From positions 372,001 to 436,000 of the forward strand of contig SHYK01000002.1 of the NCBI GenBank assembly GCA_009692845.1: DNA of 64,000 bases, read 5' to 3'. Each line of letters starts with the position of its first letter. The first letter of the stretch is position 1. Positions 53,316 to 62,042 of this stretch are shown in pieces. The position numbers and the translations under genes were made by a program. Origin of the DNA: Chloroflexota bacterium. GTDB taxonomy: Bacteria; Chloroflexota; UBA6077; SHYK01. A model generated the notes under the pieces. That model saw only the letters and a list, made by a program, of their open reading frames with translations. It had not been told where the DNA came from and did no database searches.

Positions 53316-53350
53316 TGCATCAATATAATGCATCAGTTCGCTGCATCACA
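53316..53350 (-). promoter_or_regulatory. vapBC promoter with three TGATGCA repeats
   Basis: TGCATCA (TGATGCA on the minus strand) occurs at 53316-53322, 53329-53335 and 53342-53348, each 13 bases apart. On the minus strand the array spans a TGTGAT-N17-TATATT promoter. It is a likely autoregulatory operator for VapB. Confidence 0.6.
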
Positions 53351-53441
53351 TGATCCTGTAATTTCGTCTGGACGCGATGCGGACCGCTCCGCGTGGGGGG
53401 TCTTTTGACTTGCAGGGATGGTATGATCCCATGATCCTCAT

Positions 53442-53512
53442 TGCCGAATCGTTCAATGGTAGGACGGCTGATTCTGGATCAGCTAATCGTGGTTCGAATC
53501 CACGTTCGGCAG
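53442..53512 (+). tRNA. tRNA-Gln (anticodon CTG)
   Basis: Acceptor stem TGCCGAA / TTCGGCA, D arm with AATGGTAGGA, anticodon stem GCTGA / TCAGC with loop TTCTGGA (anticodon CTG), T arm CGTGG-TTCGAAT-CCACG. Discriminator G; CCA is not encoded. Confidence 0.95.
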
Positions 53513-53678
53513 CCCAGTTCCATTTCCCTGTGAATCGATCCGCGTATACTTCGGTGGGTGAAAACACCATCGCCATGCGGGCGCCGGGGAATGCCGACGC
53601 TCGCCATCCGGTTCTGCCTTTGCGGAATGACCGCTCACCTAGCGGTGGACGCTCGTCAGCAGAATCGGTAGGCCCCCC

Positions 53679-53752
53679 GGCGCGTTCGTCTAGCGGCCCA
53701 GGACGCCGCCCTCTCAAGGCGGAGATCGCGGGTTCGAATCCCGCACGCGCTA
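53679..53752 (+). tRNA. tRNA-Glu (anticodon CTC)
   Basis: Acceptor stem GGCGCGT / ACGCGCT (first pair G-T), anticodon stem CCGCC / GGCGG with loop CTCTCAA (anticodon CTC), T arm GCGGG-TTCGAAT-CCCGC. Discriminator A; CCA is not encoded. Confidence 0.93.
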
Positions 53753-53784
53753 CCCGAGGCATGGCTCCCGAAAAAGGAGGACAC

Positions 53785-53979
53785 ATGCCAACTCTCGGCC
53801 CCGTCGAGCTGGGATTTATCCTGGTGCTCGCGCTGATCTTGTTCGGAGCGGGAAAGCTCTCCGGCGTAGGAGGCGCTCTGGGCAAGAGCATTCGCGAGTT
53901 TCGTCATGCGGCCAGCACAGACGAACCAAAGTCGACGCCACCTGCACATGACGACCCCGAACCTCGCTCCGGGAGCTAG
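53785..53979 (+). CDS. tatA: Twin-arginine translocase subunit TatA/E
   Basis: The 64-residue protein has MPTLGPVELGFILVLALILF, the TatA pattern of a short membrane helix, followed by GAGKLSGVGGALGKSIREFR (hinge and amphipathic helix) and a polar acidic tail. AAAGGAGG precedes ATG 53785. No tatC is in the window. Confidence 0.93.
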   Translation: MPTLGPVELGFILVLALILFGAGKLSGVGGALGKSIREFRHAASTDEPKSTPPAHDDPEPRSGS

Positions 53980-54009
53980 GCCAACTATCCCCGAGTAATC
54001 GCGACGGGA

Positions 54010-54660
54010 CTAAGCTGGCTCTGAGGCCTCGACTGCTTTCGGAACCGGCTCAGCGGCGGCAGCTTCGGCCGCCACTTCGGCAGCCAACTCACCGGCAATC
54101 GTTGGAGCGATTGCGTGGACGACCATCTCGTCTCCATCGATCAGCACCCTGACACCAGGCGGCAATTTCAGATCTCGCACCCGAATGGCATCGTCGATTT
54201 CGACCAGCAGGCTGATATCCACCTCAATTTCGGGGGGGATGTCACCTGGCAGGCACTCCACGTGAAGCGAGTCGAGCGCTCGGAGGATGGTGGCGTCGTG
54301 CATCGTGGCGGCCACCGATTGGCCAACCAGGACGAGCGGCACTTCGATCCGCAGCGTGCGGGTCATCGACACCCGATAAAGGTCAACGTGGTAAAGCTCA
54401 TCGGTCGTCGGCTTCCGATCCACGCCCTGGACCAGCACCGTCAAATCCGAGGCGGCATCCACCGCCAGTGAAATAAGCGCGTTGCGGGGAACGTACGTGA
54501 GCACCCGCTCGAGCTCTTTCGTCGCGATCTCTACGGCGACCGAGGGAGCCCCGGGCCCATAGACATTACCGGGGGTAAAACCCGCCCGGCGGGCATACCG
54601 GGCCCGTTTGCCAAAGAGAGTGCGTGTCCGCGCCTGCAGGTGAACTTTTTGGGCTTCCAT
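54010..54660 (-). CDS. rplY: 50S ribosomal protein L25 (TL5/Ctc type)
   Basis: ATG 54660 gives 216 residues: the L25 5S-rRNA-binding domain (RTLFGKRARYARRAGFTPGNVYG, LYHVDLYRVSMTRTLRIEVPL) followed by the TL5-type beta domain (LHVECLPGDIPPEIEVDISLL) and an Ala/Glu-rich tail. The length fits the Ctc type. Confidence 0.93.
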   Translation of the reverse strand: MEAQKVHLQARTRTLFGKRARYARRAGFTPGNVYGPGAPSVAVEIATKELERVLTYVPRNALISLAVDAASDLTVLVQGVDRKPTTDELYHVDLYRVSMTRTLRIEVPLVLVGQSVAATMHDATILRALDSLHVECLPGDIPPEIEVDISLLVEIDDAIRVRDLKLPPGVRVLIDGDEMVVHAIAPTIAGELAAEVAAEAAAAEPVPKAVEASEPA

Positions 54661-54777
54661 AAACTTGTCTCCGAGGCGGTCAGGGCCGCAGTTCACGTCC
54701 AGCGAGCGGCAAGGACGTATATCTCGTCTTCCCCGAGATTTCGGCCCTGCCTTCGGTGCTACTGGTTGGGAGGTTGA

Positions 54778-56514
54778 TTATATCGCGCTATCTCCGTCTT
54801 GCCCGACGGAAACCAAACCATCGTCCTCAGTGACGAGGTCGATCTGCTGGTCCCCTTGCCAAAGATTGCGGCGCACCTGGTAGTAGAGATCCAAACGGGT
54901 TCCGTTCGGCGGCACTTGGTCGGGACGAAAAATGATCGCTCGTTGGGTTGCCTCCCCATCCGCGACCCGCAGACGAACCGGTCCTTCGCCCACCACTTGC
55001 TGAGACACGATCACGCCGCGCGACACAAATGTCGGAGGGGGATTGCCTTCGCCGCTTGGCTCGAAGCGCTCAACCAGATCAGCGAGCGCGGGCCCAATCG
55101 AGCGGAGGCGCAGCACTGCGTCCACTGTTTGCGATCTTTCCTTTGTGATTGCCGGCTGCTGGGTCTGGGCCGCTCGCTCGAAAGCCGAGCGAAACTGCCC
55201 AATGTCTTCGCTTTTCAGAGCGAATCCCGCCGCCCGCGGGTGACCGCCATACTGAAGTAGCGAAGTCGATGCGCCATTGAGGATGCTCATCAGGTCAAAG
55301 CCTTCCGGGCCTCGGGCCGAGCCCCGCGAAATCGTTTCTCCCCGCTGGATCACCACGCTCGGCACTCGCCACCGGTCGGCCAGTCGGGCAGCCAGGAGCC
55401 CGGCCAGCCCGATCGGATAGGGCCCATCCAGGACAATTGCGGAGGCCCCAGCGAACTCCGCTGCTTCTGCCACCATCCCTTCGGCGAGCTCCTGCATGAC
55501 CCTTCGTCTTTCGCCGTTCGTGCTGTCGAGCTGGGCCGCGAGAATCCGCGCCTCTTCTTCATCCTGAGTCAACAAGAGATCGAGCGCGCCCTGTGCTTCG
55601 CCCATTCGTCCCGCCGCATTAAGTCGAGGGATCAGCGAGAAACCCAAGTCGCGTGCGCTGAGGCTGGACAAGTTCCGCTTAGCAACCTCGGATAGGGCCC
55701 GAAGGCCCGTCCTCGCGCCGGACCGCATGAGTCCCAACCCTAACGCGACCAGGCTGCGATTCTCGCCTATCAGGGGAACAACGTCTGCGACCGTGCTGAG
55801 GGCCGCCAGATCGGTGAGCATCAGAGCCCGAGCGTCAGCCTCGTCACCGGCCAAGAATCGGCTCAAGAGCGCTCGTGCCAATTGAAAGGCGACCCCGCCA
55901 CCGGCCAGGTCTTTGCAAGGATAGTCACATTGTTCTTGATGCGGATTGAGCACCGCCGCTGCCGACGGAAGGCGTGCGGGTACCGTGTGGTGGTCGGTCA
56001 CCACAACGTCCATCCCAAGCTCGGCGGCGACCTCTACCTCCCGGTCGGCCGTTATCCCACAATCAACCGTCACCACAACCCCAGCCCCCTTGCTGGCGAG
56101 GCTCCGGACGGCCCCTTCATTCAGGCCGTAGCCATCCCGCTCTCGATGAGGCACGTACACCAGCACGGAGGCCCCAAGTGATTCCAGGCACTCGGTCAGC
56201 AGGGCTGCGCCGGCCATGCCATCTACGTCATAGTCTCCATAGATCGCCACCGGGGTGCCGTCCTGGATTGCGTGACTGAGCCGCTCTACCGCGGCGGCCA
56301 TCCCCAACATGCGGAAGGGGTCCCCAAAGCTGCTCATACTGGGCGGAGCCAGAAACGCCCCTGCCTCCGTCGCCGTACGGATAGATCGGTTCCACAGCAG
56401 TTGAGCCGTTAGCAACGAATCAGTGCCGAGCAGCTCCTGTTCGCGACCATCTATTCGCGGTGCGACCCTCCAACGTGTGGCGGAGCCCCCCAACCTACTG
56501 TTCGCTTGGCTCAT
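54778..56514 (-). CDS. recJ: Single-stranded-DNA-specific exonuclease RecJ
   Basis: The 578-residue DHH-family exonuclease has motif I DYDVDGMAG (from residue 94), motif II VVVTVDCG, the DHH at 174-176 (VVTDHHTVPA), FSLIPRLNAAGRMG, and the DHHA1 domain with YGGHPRAAGFAL. A C-terminal OB domain follows. It degrades 5' ends of single-stranded DNA in repair and recombination. Confidence 0.95.
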   Translation of the reverse strand: MSQANSRLGGSATRWRVAPRIDGREQELLGTDSLLTAQLLWNRSIRTATEAGAFLAPPSMSSFGDPFRMLGMAAAVERLSHAIQDGTPVAIYGDYDVDGMAGAALLTECLESLGASVLVYVPHRERDGYGLNEGAVRSLASKGAGVVVTVDCGITADREVEVAAELGMDVVVTDHHTVPARLPSAAAVLNPHQEQCDYPCKDLAGGGVAFQLARALLSRFLAGDEADARALMLTDLAALSTVADVVPLIGENRSLVALGLGLMRSGARTGLRALSEVAKRNLSSLSARDLGFSLIPRLNAAGRMGEAQGALDLLLTQDEEEARILAAQLDSTNGERRRVMQELAEGMVAEAAEFAGASAIVLDGPYPIGLAGLLAARLADRWRVPSVVIQRGETISRGSARGPEGFDLMSILNGASTSLLQYGGHPRAAGFALKSEDIGQFRSAFERAAQTQQPAITKERSQTVDAVLRLRSIGPALADLVERFEPSGEGNPPPTFVSRGVIVSQQVVGEGPVRLRVADGEATQRAIIFRPDQVPPNGTRLDLYYQVRRNLWQGDQQIDLVTEDDGLVSVGQDGDSAI

Positions 56515-56664
56515 GAAACCCCTTAGGCACCGGGCGTCGGAGCGCCGCTGTCTCCCGCGTGGTCCGGCCCGTGGTTCTGGCTATCATATGGCCCGCTCGC
56601 CCAACCGCGGCGGTCCCTTAAGCAAAATGCCTTCCCCGAGAATCATGCTGCATCAAGGCTGCTC

Positions 56665-56931
56665 TTGCCGACGATCATAATCCCCCCCTGGAGCGCACTA
56701 GCCGTGCTCCTGGGCACGATTCACGGTTCCCTTTTCCATCTGGCCTTCGGTCGGCGAATGCGCCATCTCCCGGCGGCGACCGCGATCGGAATCGGGGGCA
56801 GTCTCTTGGGCGGGCTGATTGGGACCCTGATCCCTCCGGCCGTCCTCGCCATCGGAGACACGAATTTGATCGCCACCGCAATCGGGGCATGGGCCGGATT
56901 GGGGATCGCGCGGCTCTATCGGCTCTGCTAG
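56665..56931 (+). CDS. Small membrane protein of unknown function
   Basis: TTG 56665 gives 88 residues with two to three membrane segments (ALAVLLGTIHGSLFHLAFG, AIGIGGSLLGGLIGTLIPPAV, NLIATAIGAWAGLGIARL). Gly-rich packing motifs are visible but no named domain. It leads a row of three short genes on the plus strand. Confidence 0.55.
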   Translation: MPTIIIPPWSALAVLLGTIHGSLFHLAFGRRMRHLPAATAIGIGGSLLGGLIGTLIPPAVLAIGDTNLIATAIGAWAGLGIARLYRLC

Positions 56932-56991
56932 CGGTTGTGTTGCGCTGTAAACTAAGCTTCGGTGATAAGTACCCATCGGAGTTGAATCGTT

Positions 56992-57315
56992 ATGGATCTT
57001 CTGGCGCTCATTCGCGATATCGCGATCATCGTCCTGGCCGTAGAGACTATTGTTGTGGGACTTGCAGCGCTGGTGCTCATTTTTTCCCTCTGGAAGTTGG
57101 TTGGAGTTGTTCGCCGCCACCTTGACAAGCTGGTGGGGATAACGACCGACGTGCTAGGGACGACTGCCGATACCGCCCGAGACGTCAGGGGGACCACGAC
57201 CTTCGTAGCGGACCATGCGGCTCGACCGCTGATCCAGGTGATCAGCGCGCTCACGGGTATGTCGCAATTCGCCCGGGCGGCCTTTTCGCGCGACCGCGGA
57301 AACGGGCAGGGCTGA
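56992..57315 (+). CDS. DUF948-like single-pass membrane protein
   Basis: The 107-residue protein has an N-terminal helix (IAIIVLAVETIVVGLAALVLIFSLW) followed by a helical, possibly coiled-coil region (LVGVVRRHLDKLVGITTDVL, TADTARDVRGTTTFV). This resembles the DUF948 family of general-stress membrane proteins. The next gene starts six bases after its stop. Confidence 0.6.
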   Translation: MDLLALIRDIAIIVLAVETIVVGLAALVLIFSLWKLVGVVRRHLDKLVGITTDVLGTTADTARDVRGTTTFVADHAARPLIQVISALTGMSQFARAAFSRDRGNGQG

Positions 57316-57320
57316 TCCGC

Positions 57321-57587
57321 ATGACCTTTTTGACGGGACTTGGCCTCGGGGTCCTTACCGGAGCGGCAATTGCTTGGCGCTTTTCCCCTGGGAATCTTGC
57401 CGAGGACTTGGCCGGGGTTTCGCGTTTCGTGCCAGCCGAAGTGCGGGCTGCGGGGACCAAGCTCGAGCAAGAGCTGCGCGGGAGATGGCAGCAGGCCACC
57501 CGCGCGTATTGGTCATCCCGCGAGCAAACCCAAACCGACCTGGAACGAGAACTACAGGTCGCACGCTCCAATCACCGCGGATCATAA
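57321..57587 (+). CDS. YtxH-like small membrane-anchored protein
   Basis: The 88-residue protein starts FLTGLGLGVLTGAAIAWRFSPG, a short Gly-rich membrane anchor, then a charged helix (LEQELRGRWQQATRAYWSSR). The plan is YtxH-like and fits its DUF948-like neighbour. It ends inside the convergent nnr gene with a 16-base overlap. Confidence 0.55.
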   Translation: MTFLTGLGLGVLTGAAIAWRFSPGNLAEDLAGVSRFVPAEVRAAGTKLEQELRGRWQQATRAYWSSREQTQTDLERELQVARSNHRGS

Positions 57588-59107
57588 GGCGCTGCAGCGA
57601 GTTTAGCGAGCGCATGGGGGATCTCGCTCAGCAGGTCGGATGCCGCCAGCCCTCCCCCTAGGAAACCTGCCGCAGCTCGGGCCCCGGCCTCTCCGTGACT
57701 CCAGACCCCCATGCGGGCACTTTCGCTGGGTGAGAGCCCGCGCGCCAACAAGCCCCCCACCACGCCGGTAAGCACGTCACCGGTCCCGGCAGTCGCCAGG
57801 GCGGGATTAGGTCGCGCATGCACCCAGGAGCCCGCCCGGCTGCCAATGCCCGTAAACGGTCCTTTCACGACCAGAGTCACTCCCCAGTTGGTGGCCAAGC
57901 GCTGAGCGAGATCCCAGGGGGCCTCTCCAAGCGTGGGCCCCGAGAGTCGGGCCAGTTCCCCCAGATGAGGAGTCATGACTAGTTGCGCCGGGATCCAGGT
58001 CGGCCAGTCGGGCCGGTCTGCGAGCGCGTTTATCGCATCGGCATCAGCCACCACGCAGAGGCCGCGTTGGGCAGCTGCGCGCAGCACTCCCTCCACGAAA
58101 ACCGGAACGCCTGCCTGACTTGAAAGCCCGGGTCCGATCGCCAGCGCGTCGTAGCGTTCGAGCGAGTCTGAGACGCGGACGAGGCACTCTTCAGGGTGGT
58201 CGGCGGGGCCCCCGTCGGGCAGTGGGAGAAAGGTCACCTCAGGCAACTGAGCGGCCACCACATTGCGGAGCCAGTTGGGCGCGGCCAGGGTGACCAGCCC
58301 GGCGCCTGCCCGCACTGCCGCGGCACAAGTGAGATAGGCCGCTCCCACGTAGCGCTCGGAGCCGGCCACAACCAGCAGTCGACCAAAGGTGCCCTTGTGG
58401 GCGTCAGGCGGCCGAGCCGGAAGCAGGCCCAGGAGGGACCGCAGCGTGACGATCTCCGCCGCGTCAGGAATGCCTTCAGCCAGATCGAGGTCCGCAAAGA
58501 TCAGATCACCGGTGAAGCGGCTCGCCTCCGGAGTGAGCAGACCCTTCTTGGCCCCGCCCAGAACCACCGTACAATCCGCTGAAACCGCTATCCCATCCGC
58601 CTGACCGGTGTCTGCGTCAAGACCACTCGGGACGTCCACAGACACGATTTCGCGATCCCGATGCTCCGCTTTCCAGCCTATCAACGCCTCAACCATGCTC
58701 GCCACCGGACCGCGGGGCACTCCGTGGCCTCCGATTCCAAGCAGACCGTCAATGGCAAGATCGGCGCCGTCGAGCATGCGGCTGGCGACGCTCCCCTTCT
58801 CACCGATATCGAATTCTCCCCTGGCCGCTGCGAAGGCTTGCAGTTCGGGCTCGCTAATAGCGTGGTTCGGGCTTAGCCACAACACAGCTTCCCATCCGAT
58901 CTCGAGGAGCCGCTGTGCCGCAATCCAGGAATCTCTCCCGTTGTTTCCCGGTCCTACAAGCGCCACGAGGCGCCCTTTCGGAAGGCGCGCCTCAACGGTC
59001 CTGGCCACCGCCAGTCCCGCGCGTCGCTGGAGATCGTCTGCGGTCACTCCCGTCGCGAACGTTGCGCGCTCCAATTGGCGCATCTCGGCGACGGACACAA
59101 CCTTCAT
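57572..59107 (-). CDS. nnr: Bifunctional NAD(P)H-hydrate epimerase / ADP-dependent dehydratase
   Basis: The 511-residue metabolite-repair enzyme has an N-terminal epimerase domain (ATFATGVTADDLQRRAGLAVA, ALVGPGNNGRDSWIAAQRLL, VDVPSGLDADTG) and a C-terminal ribokinase-fold dehydratase (HKGTFGRLLVVAGSERYVGA, LVMTPHLGELARLSG, ATAGTGDVLTGVVGGLLARG with the GTGD motif). It restores damaged NAD(P)HX. It follows acpS on the same strand with a 10-base gap. Confidence 0.95.
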   Translation of the reverse strand: MKVVSVAEMRQLERATFATGVTADDLQRRAGLAVARTVEARLPKGRLVALVGPGNNGRDSWIAAQRLLEIGWEAVLWLSPNHAISEPELQAFAAARGEFDIGEKGSVASRMLDGADLAIDGLLGIGGHGVPRGPVASMVEALIGWKAEHRDREIVSVDVPSGLDADTGQADGIAVSADCTVVLGGAKKGLLTPEASRFTGDLIFADLDLAEGIPDAAEIVTLRSLLGLLPARPPDAHKGTFGRLLVVAGSERYVGAAYLTCAAAVRAGAGLVTLAAPNWLRNVVAAQLPEVTFLPLPDGGPADHPEECLVRVSDSLERYDALAIGPGLSSQAGVPVFVEGVLRAAAQRGLCVVADADAINALADRPDWPTWIPAQLVMTPHLGELARLSGPTLGEAPWDLAQRLATNWGVTLVVKGPFTGIGSRAGSWVHARPNPALATAGTGDVLTGVVGGLLARGLSPSESARMGVWSHGEAGARAAAGFLGGGLAASDLLSEIPHALAKLAAAPYDPR

Positions 59108-59117
59108 AGGGCTGCCT

Positions 59118-59486
59118 TCAACTAGATAGTGGCCCCACAGTAGATACGGCTACCGCCACCGCGTTATCACGCGAGTGAGAGATGCTGACCTCAATGTCGG
59201 TCACGCCCAGGCGCTCGGCTCGGCGCTGCATGCGACCGACCAGGCGAACCTGGGGCTTCCCCGATGGCAGGCGGGCAATCTCAATGTCTCGGAACGCCAT
59301 GTTCCCAACTCCCAGCGATTTCATGACGGCTTCCTTTGCCGCGAAACGGCCCGCCAACGAGGCCACACTCCGAGAGCATTGCTGCCATTCCAGGTCGGTA
59401 TACACGCGTCTACGGAACCCGCTTGCATGCTTGGACAACACCCGCGCGACCCGGCCGATTTCGATGATATCCACGCCCAAACCCAT
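59118..59486 (-). CDS. acpS: Holo-[acyl-carrier-protein] synthase
   Basis: The 122-residue protein has GLGVDIIEIGRVARVL with the metal Asp, AGRFAAKEAVMKSLG with the metal Glu, and VSISHSRDNAVAVAV. It attaches 4'-phosphopantetheine to ACP. The acpS-nnr pairing is common in bacteria. Confidence 0.95.
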   Translation of the reverse strand: MGLGVDIIEIGRVARVLSKHASGFRRRVYTDLEWQQCSRSVASLAGRFAAKEAVMKSLGVGNMAFRDIEIARLPSGKPQVRLVGRMQRRAERLGVTDIEVSISHSRDNAVAVAVSTVGPLSS

Positions 59487-59590
59487 TGTTTCTCAAGGCT
59501 CCTCTGCTGGTTCTTGGATCACCGCCCTACGGAGCGCTCATGCTGCATCCGGACGACCCCATGCCCATATGGCACCACCCGTACCCGGGG

Positions 59591-59619
59591 ACCGTAACAG
59601 TGGCAATGCCCCCTGTCAA
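59591..59619 (-). promoter_or_regulatory. Promoter of acpS-nnr
   Basis: On the minus strand TTGACA (59619-59614), 17 bases, TACGGT (59596-59591), about 100 bases before the acpS start. Confidence 0.5.
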
Positions 59620-59678
59620 CGTGACACCGCCAGCCAGTTGAGCTCAGCCGTGGTGACACTCGGGCATCAATCGGATTT

Positions 59679-59732
59679 CCAATCACAGGCCAATCACAAG
59701 CCGTTGACATACGGGCACCTTCCTGACAAGAT
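59679..59732 (+). promoter_or_regulatory. Promoter of the XRE regulator with upstream direct repeat
   Basis: TTGACA (59704-59709), 17 bases, CAAGAT (59727-59732). Just upstream CCAATCACA is repeated at 59679-59687 and 59690-59698, 11 bases apart, about one helical turn. This may be an activator or autoregulatory site. Confidence 0.5.
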
Positions 59733-59770
59733 GGGTCTGGCTGGCAACCAACATTGAAACGGAGGATTAA

Positions 59771-60202
59771 ATGCTCACCAGAGAGGACTTCCCGACACTG
59801 CTTCGTTCATTCCGTGAACGCGTCACTCGGTCCCGCAACAACCTCGCCTACGAAGTCGGAGTGGACCCCTCGTATCTCACTCGCATCGAGCACGGCGACC
59901 GCGAACCCCCCCGTCAACATATCGTCGAGGCTTTGGCTAGAGCGCTGCGCCTCTCGGTGACGGAACGCAACCGACTGCTGATCACCGCAGGATATGCCCC
60001 CGTTTCAATCGTTGAGCTAGGAGCCTGGGACGACGCTTTCCAGGCGGTAGCCGACGTACTCAACGACGGACAACTCACTCAAGAAGAACGTGATCAATAT
60101 CGGTCCGTCGTGCAGTTGATCTCTGCGCGGTGGCAAGCAGCCGGCCGAACCGCCTCTGCTACCCCAGGCAGTGAGCTTTCCCTGGGAATCACGCCTTCCT
60201 GA
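59771..60202 (+). CDS. XRE-family helix-turn-helix regulator
   Basis: The 143-residue protein has an N-terminal HTH (RNNLAYEVGVDPSYLTRIEH, residues 22-41) and the adjacent RQHIVEALARALRLSVTERN, the usual XRE five-helix domain. The segment LLITAGYAPVSI follows, common in MmyB-like regulators. The C-terminal 60 residues have no known domain. GGAGG precedes ATG 59771. It may control itself and the divergent acpS-nnr promoter. Confidence 0.85.
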   Translation: MLTREDFPTLLRSFRERVTRSRNNLAYEVGVDPSYLTRIEHGDREPPRQHIVEALARALRLSVTERNRLLITAGYAPVSIVELGAWDDAFQAVADVLNDGQLTQEERDQYRSVVQLISARWQAAGRTASATPGSELSLGITPS

Positions 60203-60254
60203 GACTCACGGGTGCCTCTAGGATGAGCGGAGATACCCGCGGGAGGAAACCAAA

Positions 60255-60764
60255 ATGACCGAAAAGCCAGACGCTGATCAGATCTCGGACTTCACCCCGG
60301 AACGTTGGGAGATCGCGATCGAGGACGCTGCGGAAGTGGTTGCCTTGCTGCTCGACCGAGGGCAGGCCTTGGTAGACAGCCTCGCCGACTTGAGGCGAAC
60401 TCGGCCGTTACTGCTCGCCGCGGCCGGTGCTGTCGCCGGGGGCGCCCTAATCGGCGCGGTGGTCGCCGGGAGACGCCTTCGGCGACGAGGCGCTCACGCC
60501 TCGGGCGCTCTTGCTCAGGCATCAGCGGTGGCGCAGGCCGCGGCCGAGCGCATTGCTGAACAACAACTGCTGGCCATGCGCTCGATCAAGGAGGGGTCCG
60601 CTAAGCTGGATGGATTCGCCTCGCGGCAGCCGAGTCGGCTGGTCGAGGGTGGAAAAGCTGCGCGACAACTGTTGCAAGTGCTCCCAGTCGTCGTGACGGT
60701 ACTAAAGAATCCCCTGGTCCGTCATTTGCTCTGGCGCTATGCGCTCAAAACAGTCCGCCGCTAG
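60255..60764 (+). CDS. Membrane-anchored protein of unknown function
   Basis: The 169-residue protein has an N-terminal soluble helix (ERWEIAIEDAAEVVALLLDR), one membrane helix (LLLAAAGAVAGGALIGAVVAG) followed by RRLRRRG, then a helical region ending in a second hydrophobic stretch (QLLQVLPVVVTVLKNPLVRHLLW). GGGAGGAAA precedes ATG 60255. It overlaps the alr 3' end by 20 bases. No family recognised. Confidence 0.55.
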   Translation: MTEKPDADQISDFTPERWEIAIEDAAEVVALLLDRGQALVDSLADLRRTRPLLLAAAGAVAGGALIGAVVAGRRLRRRGAHASGALAQASAVAQAAAERIAEQQLLAMRSIKEGSAKLDGFASRQPSRLVEGGKAARQLLQVLPVVVTVLKNPLVRHLLWRYALKTVRR

Positions 60765-61893
60765 CCGGATACGCCTCTCCCAGGCCAAGCCTAAGATCAA
60801 GTGAACCTACCGGTCGGGCCGCTCTGACCACCTCTCCACCCCTGAGGTAGAGGCGTGGGACGCGCGGCCCGACCCCGGTCAGGATCTCATGAGGGATAGT
60901 CTCGGCCTCCCCGGCCGTCTCCCAAATATCCACGGCTTGACCGTTCTCGCAGTCGCCGAAAAGGGTCGCTATAGAGCCAGCGCCCGCGCTGGCTACGTCG
61001 GTAACATCGACCACCGTATGATCCATGGATACCCGGCCAAGTATCTGGGCGGATGCCCCCCCAATTACGACATGGCCCCGGTTCGACAAAGTCCGAGGCA
61101 CACCGTCGGCATAGCCGGCCGTCAGCAGGGCAACTCGAGTGGGGCGAGTGGCGCGCCACGTTTCGCCGTAGCCCACCGTTTCGCCTGAATTGACTGACAT
61201 GACTCGGGCAATCCGGACTTTGAACGAAACCGCCGGCAACAATAGCGGCATTTCCGGACTCGGCAAAATGGGACTGATTCCATAAAGGCTCAGACCGACG
61301 CGGACCATATCAAGGTGAGACTCCCGATAGGCGATTGTCGCTGCACTGTTCGCGGCATGCCGCATCTGAAACTGGTAGCCGCTGCTCTCGAGCTGCGCAA
61401 CGATGCGGCCAAATAGCCGAAACTGCTCTTCGGTCGTTCTCAGATCAGAAGCGTCGGCGCTTGCAAAATGAGTCCAGATCGCCTCCACGCGTAATCCATT
61501 CGCATCAGACAAAGCCCGCGCCAGGGGCAGCGCACGCTCAGGTTCGACACCGAAACGGTGCAGCCCGGTGTCGACTTTCAGCTGAACCGCAACCTCCCGG
61601 CCCGTCCGCTGAGCGGCCTCTTCGAGGGCGGAAATTAGGCCTAGGCTGTCAACGGTCACGGTAAGGCCGTAATGAGCGGCGGTGACAGCCTCCGACGGAT
61701 CGGTGCGGCTCAGAACGAGGATGGGCGCTGCAATGCCTTGCTGCCGGAGGTCGACGGCTTCGTGGACGCGAGCCACGGCCAGGCGCTCGGCTCCGGCCGC
61801 CAGTGCCGCTCGGGCGATTTCCACGCCACCCATTGCGTAACCGTCGGCTTTGACCACCGCTGCCAGGGCGGCCGGCCCAAGCCAGCGCCGCAA
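60745..61893 (-). CDS. alr: Alanine racemase (start uncertain)
   Basis: The enzyme makes D-alanine for peptidoglycan. The frame from TTG 61893 shows ALAAVVKADGYAMGG with the PLP Lys, VQLKVDTGLHRFG, ETVGYGETWRATRPTRVALLTAGYADG, and MDHTVVDVTDV. Homology clearly begins earlier: CWVEIDLDRIATNVQS lies in frame up to 61941, and the open frame continues to a TAA near 62040 with no ATG, GTG or TTG. GTG 62030, placed six bases after a perfect TATAAT, is in a different frame; loss of one CT unit from the (CT)4 at 62024-62017 would join it to alr. The N terminus is therefore either mis-sequenced, frameshift-controlled or uses a rare start. Confidence 0.85.
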   Translation of the reverse strand: MRRWLGPAALAAVVKADGYAMGGVEIARAALAAGAERLAVARVHEAVDLRQQGIAAPILVLSRTDPSEAVTAAHYGLTVTVDSLGLISALEEAAQRTGREVAVQLKVDTGLHRFGVEPERALPLARALSDANGLRVEAIWTHFASADASDLRTTEEQFRLFGRIVAQLESSGYQFQMRHAANSAATIAYRESHLDMVRVGLSLYGISPILPSPEMPLLLPAVSFKVRIARVMSVNSGETVGYGETWRATRPTRVALLTAGYADGVPRTLSNRGHVVIGGASAQILGRVSMDHTVVDVTDVASAGAGSIATLFGDCENGQAVDIWETAGEAETIPHEILTGVGPRVPRLYLRGGEVVRAARPVGSLDLRLGLGEAYPASGGLF

Positions 61894-62027
61894 GCTCTGG
61901 ACGTTGGTCGCAATCCGATCCAGGTCGATCTCGACCCAGCAAGGCAGCGTGCCCCTAAGCTCGGAAACCGGTCTCGTTGGTGACCGCTTCAGCGCACGAC
62001 GCCTGGGGATGTCAGTAGAGAGAGTTG

Positions 62028-62042
62028 CACCGGGCCATTATA
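62028..62042 (-). promoter_or_regulatory. alr promoter -10 box and leaderless GTG
   Basis: TATAAT (62042-62037), GGCCCG, then GTG (62030-62028). Transcription would begin at or next to the GTG, so the message is leaderless. The -35 is weak. Confidence 0.5.

Noticed and set aside
53405-53427. TTGACT ... TATGAT promoter before tRNA-Gln
   Set aside because: The spacer is 11 bases; the boxes cannot work together, though TATGAT alone may be a -10.
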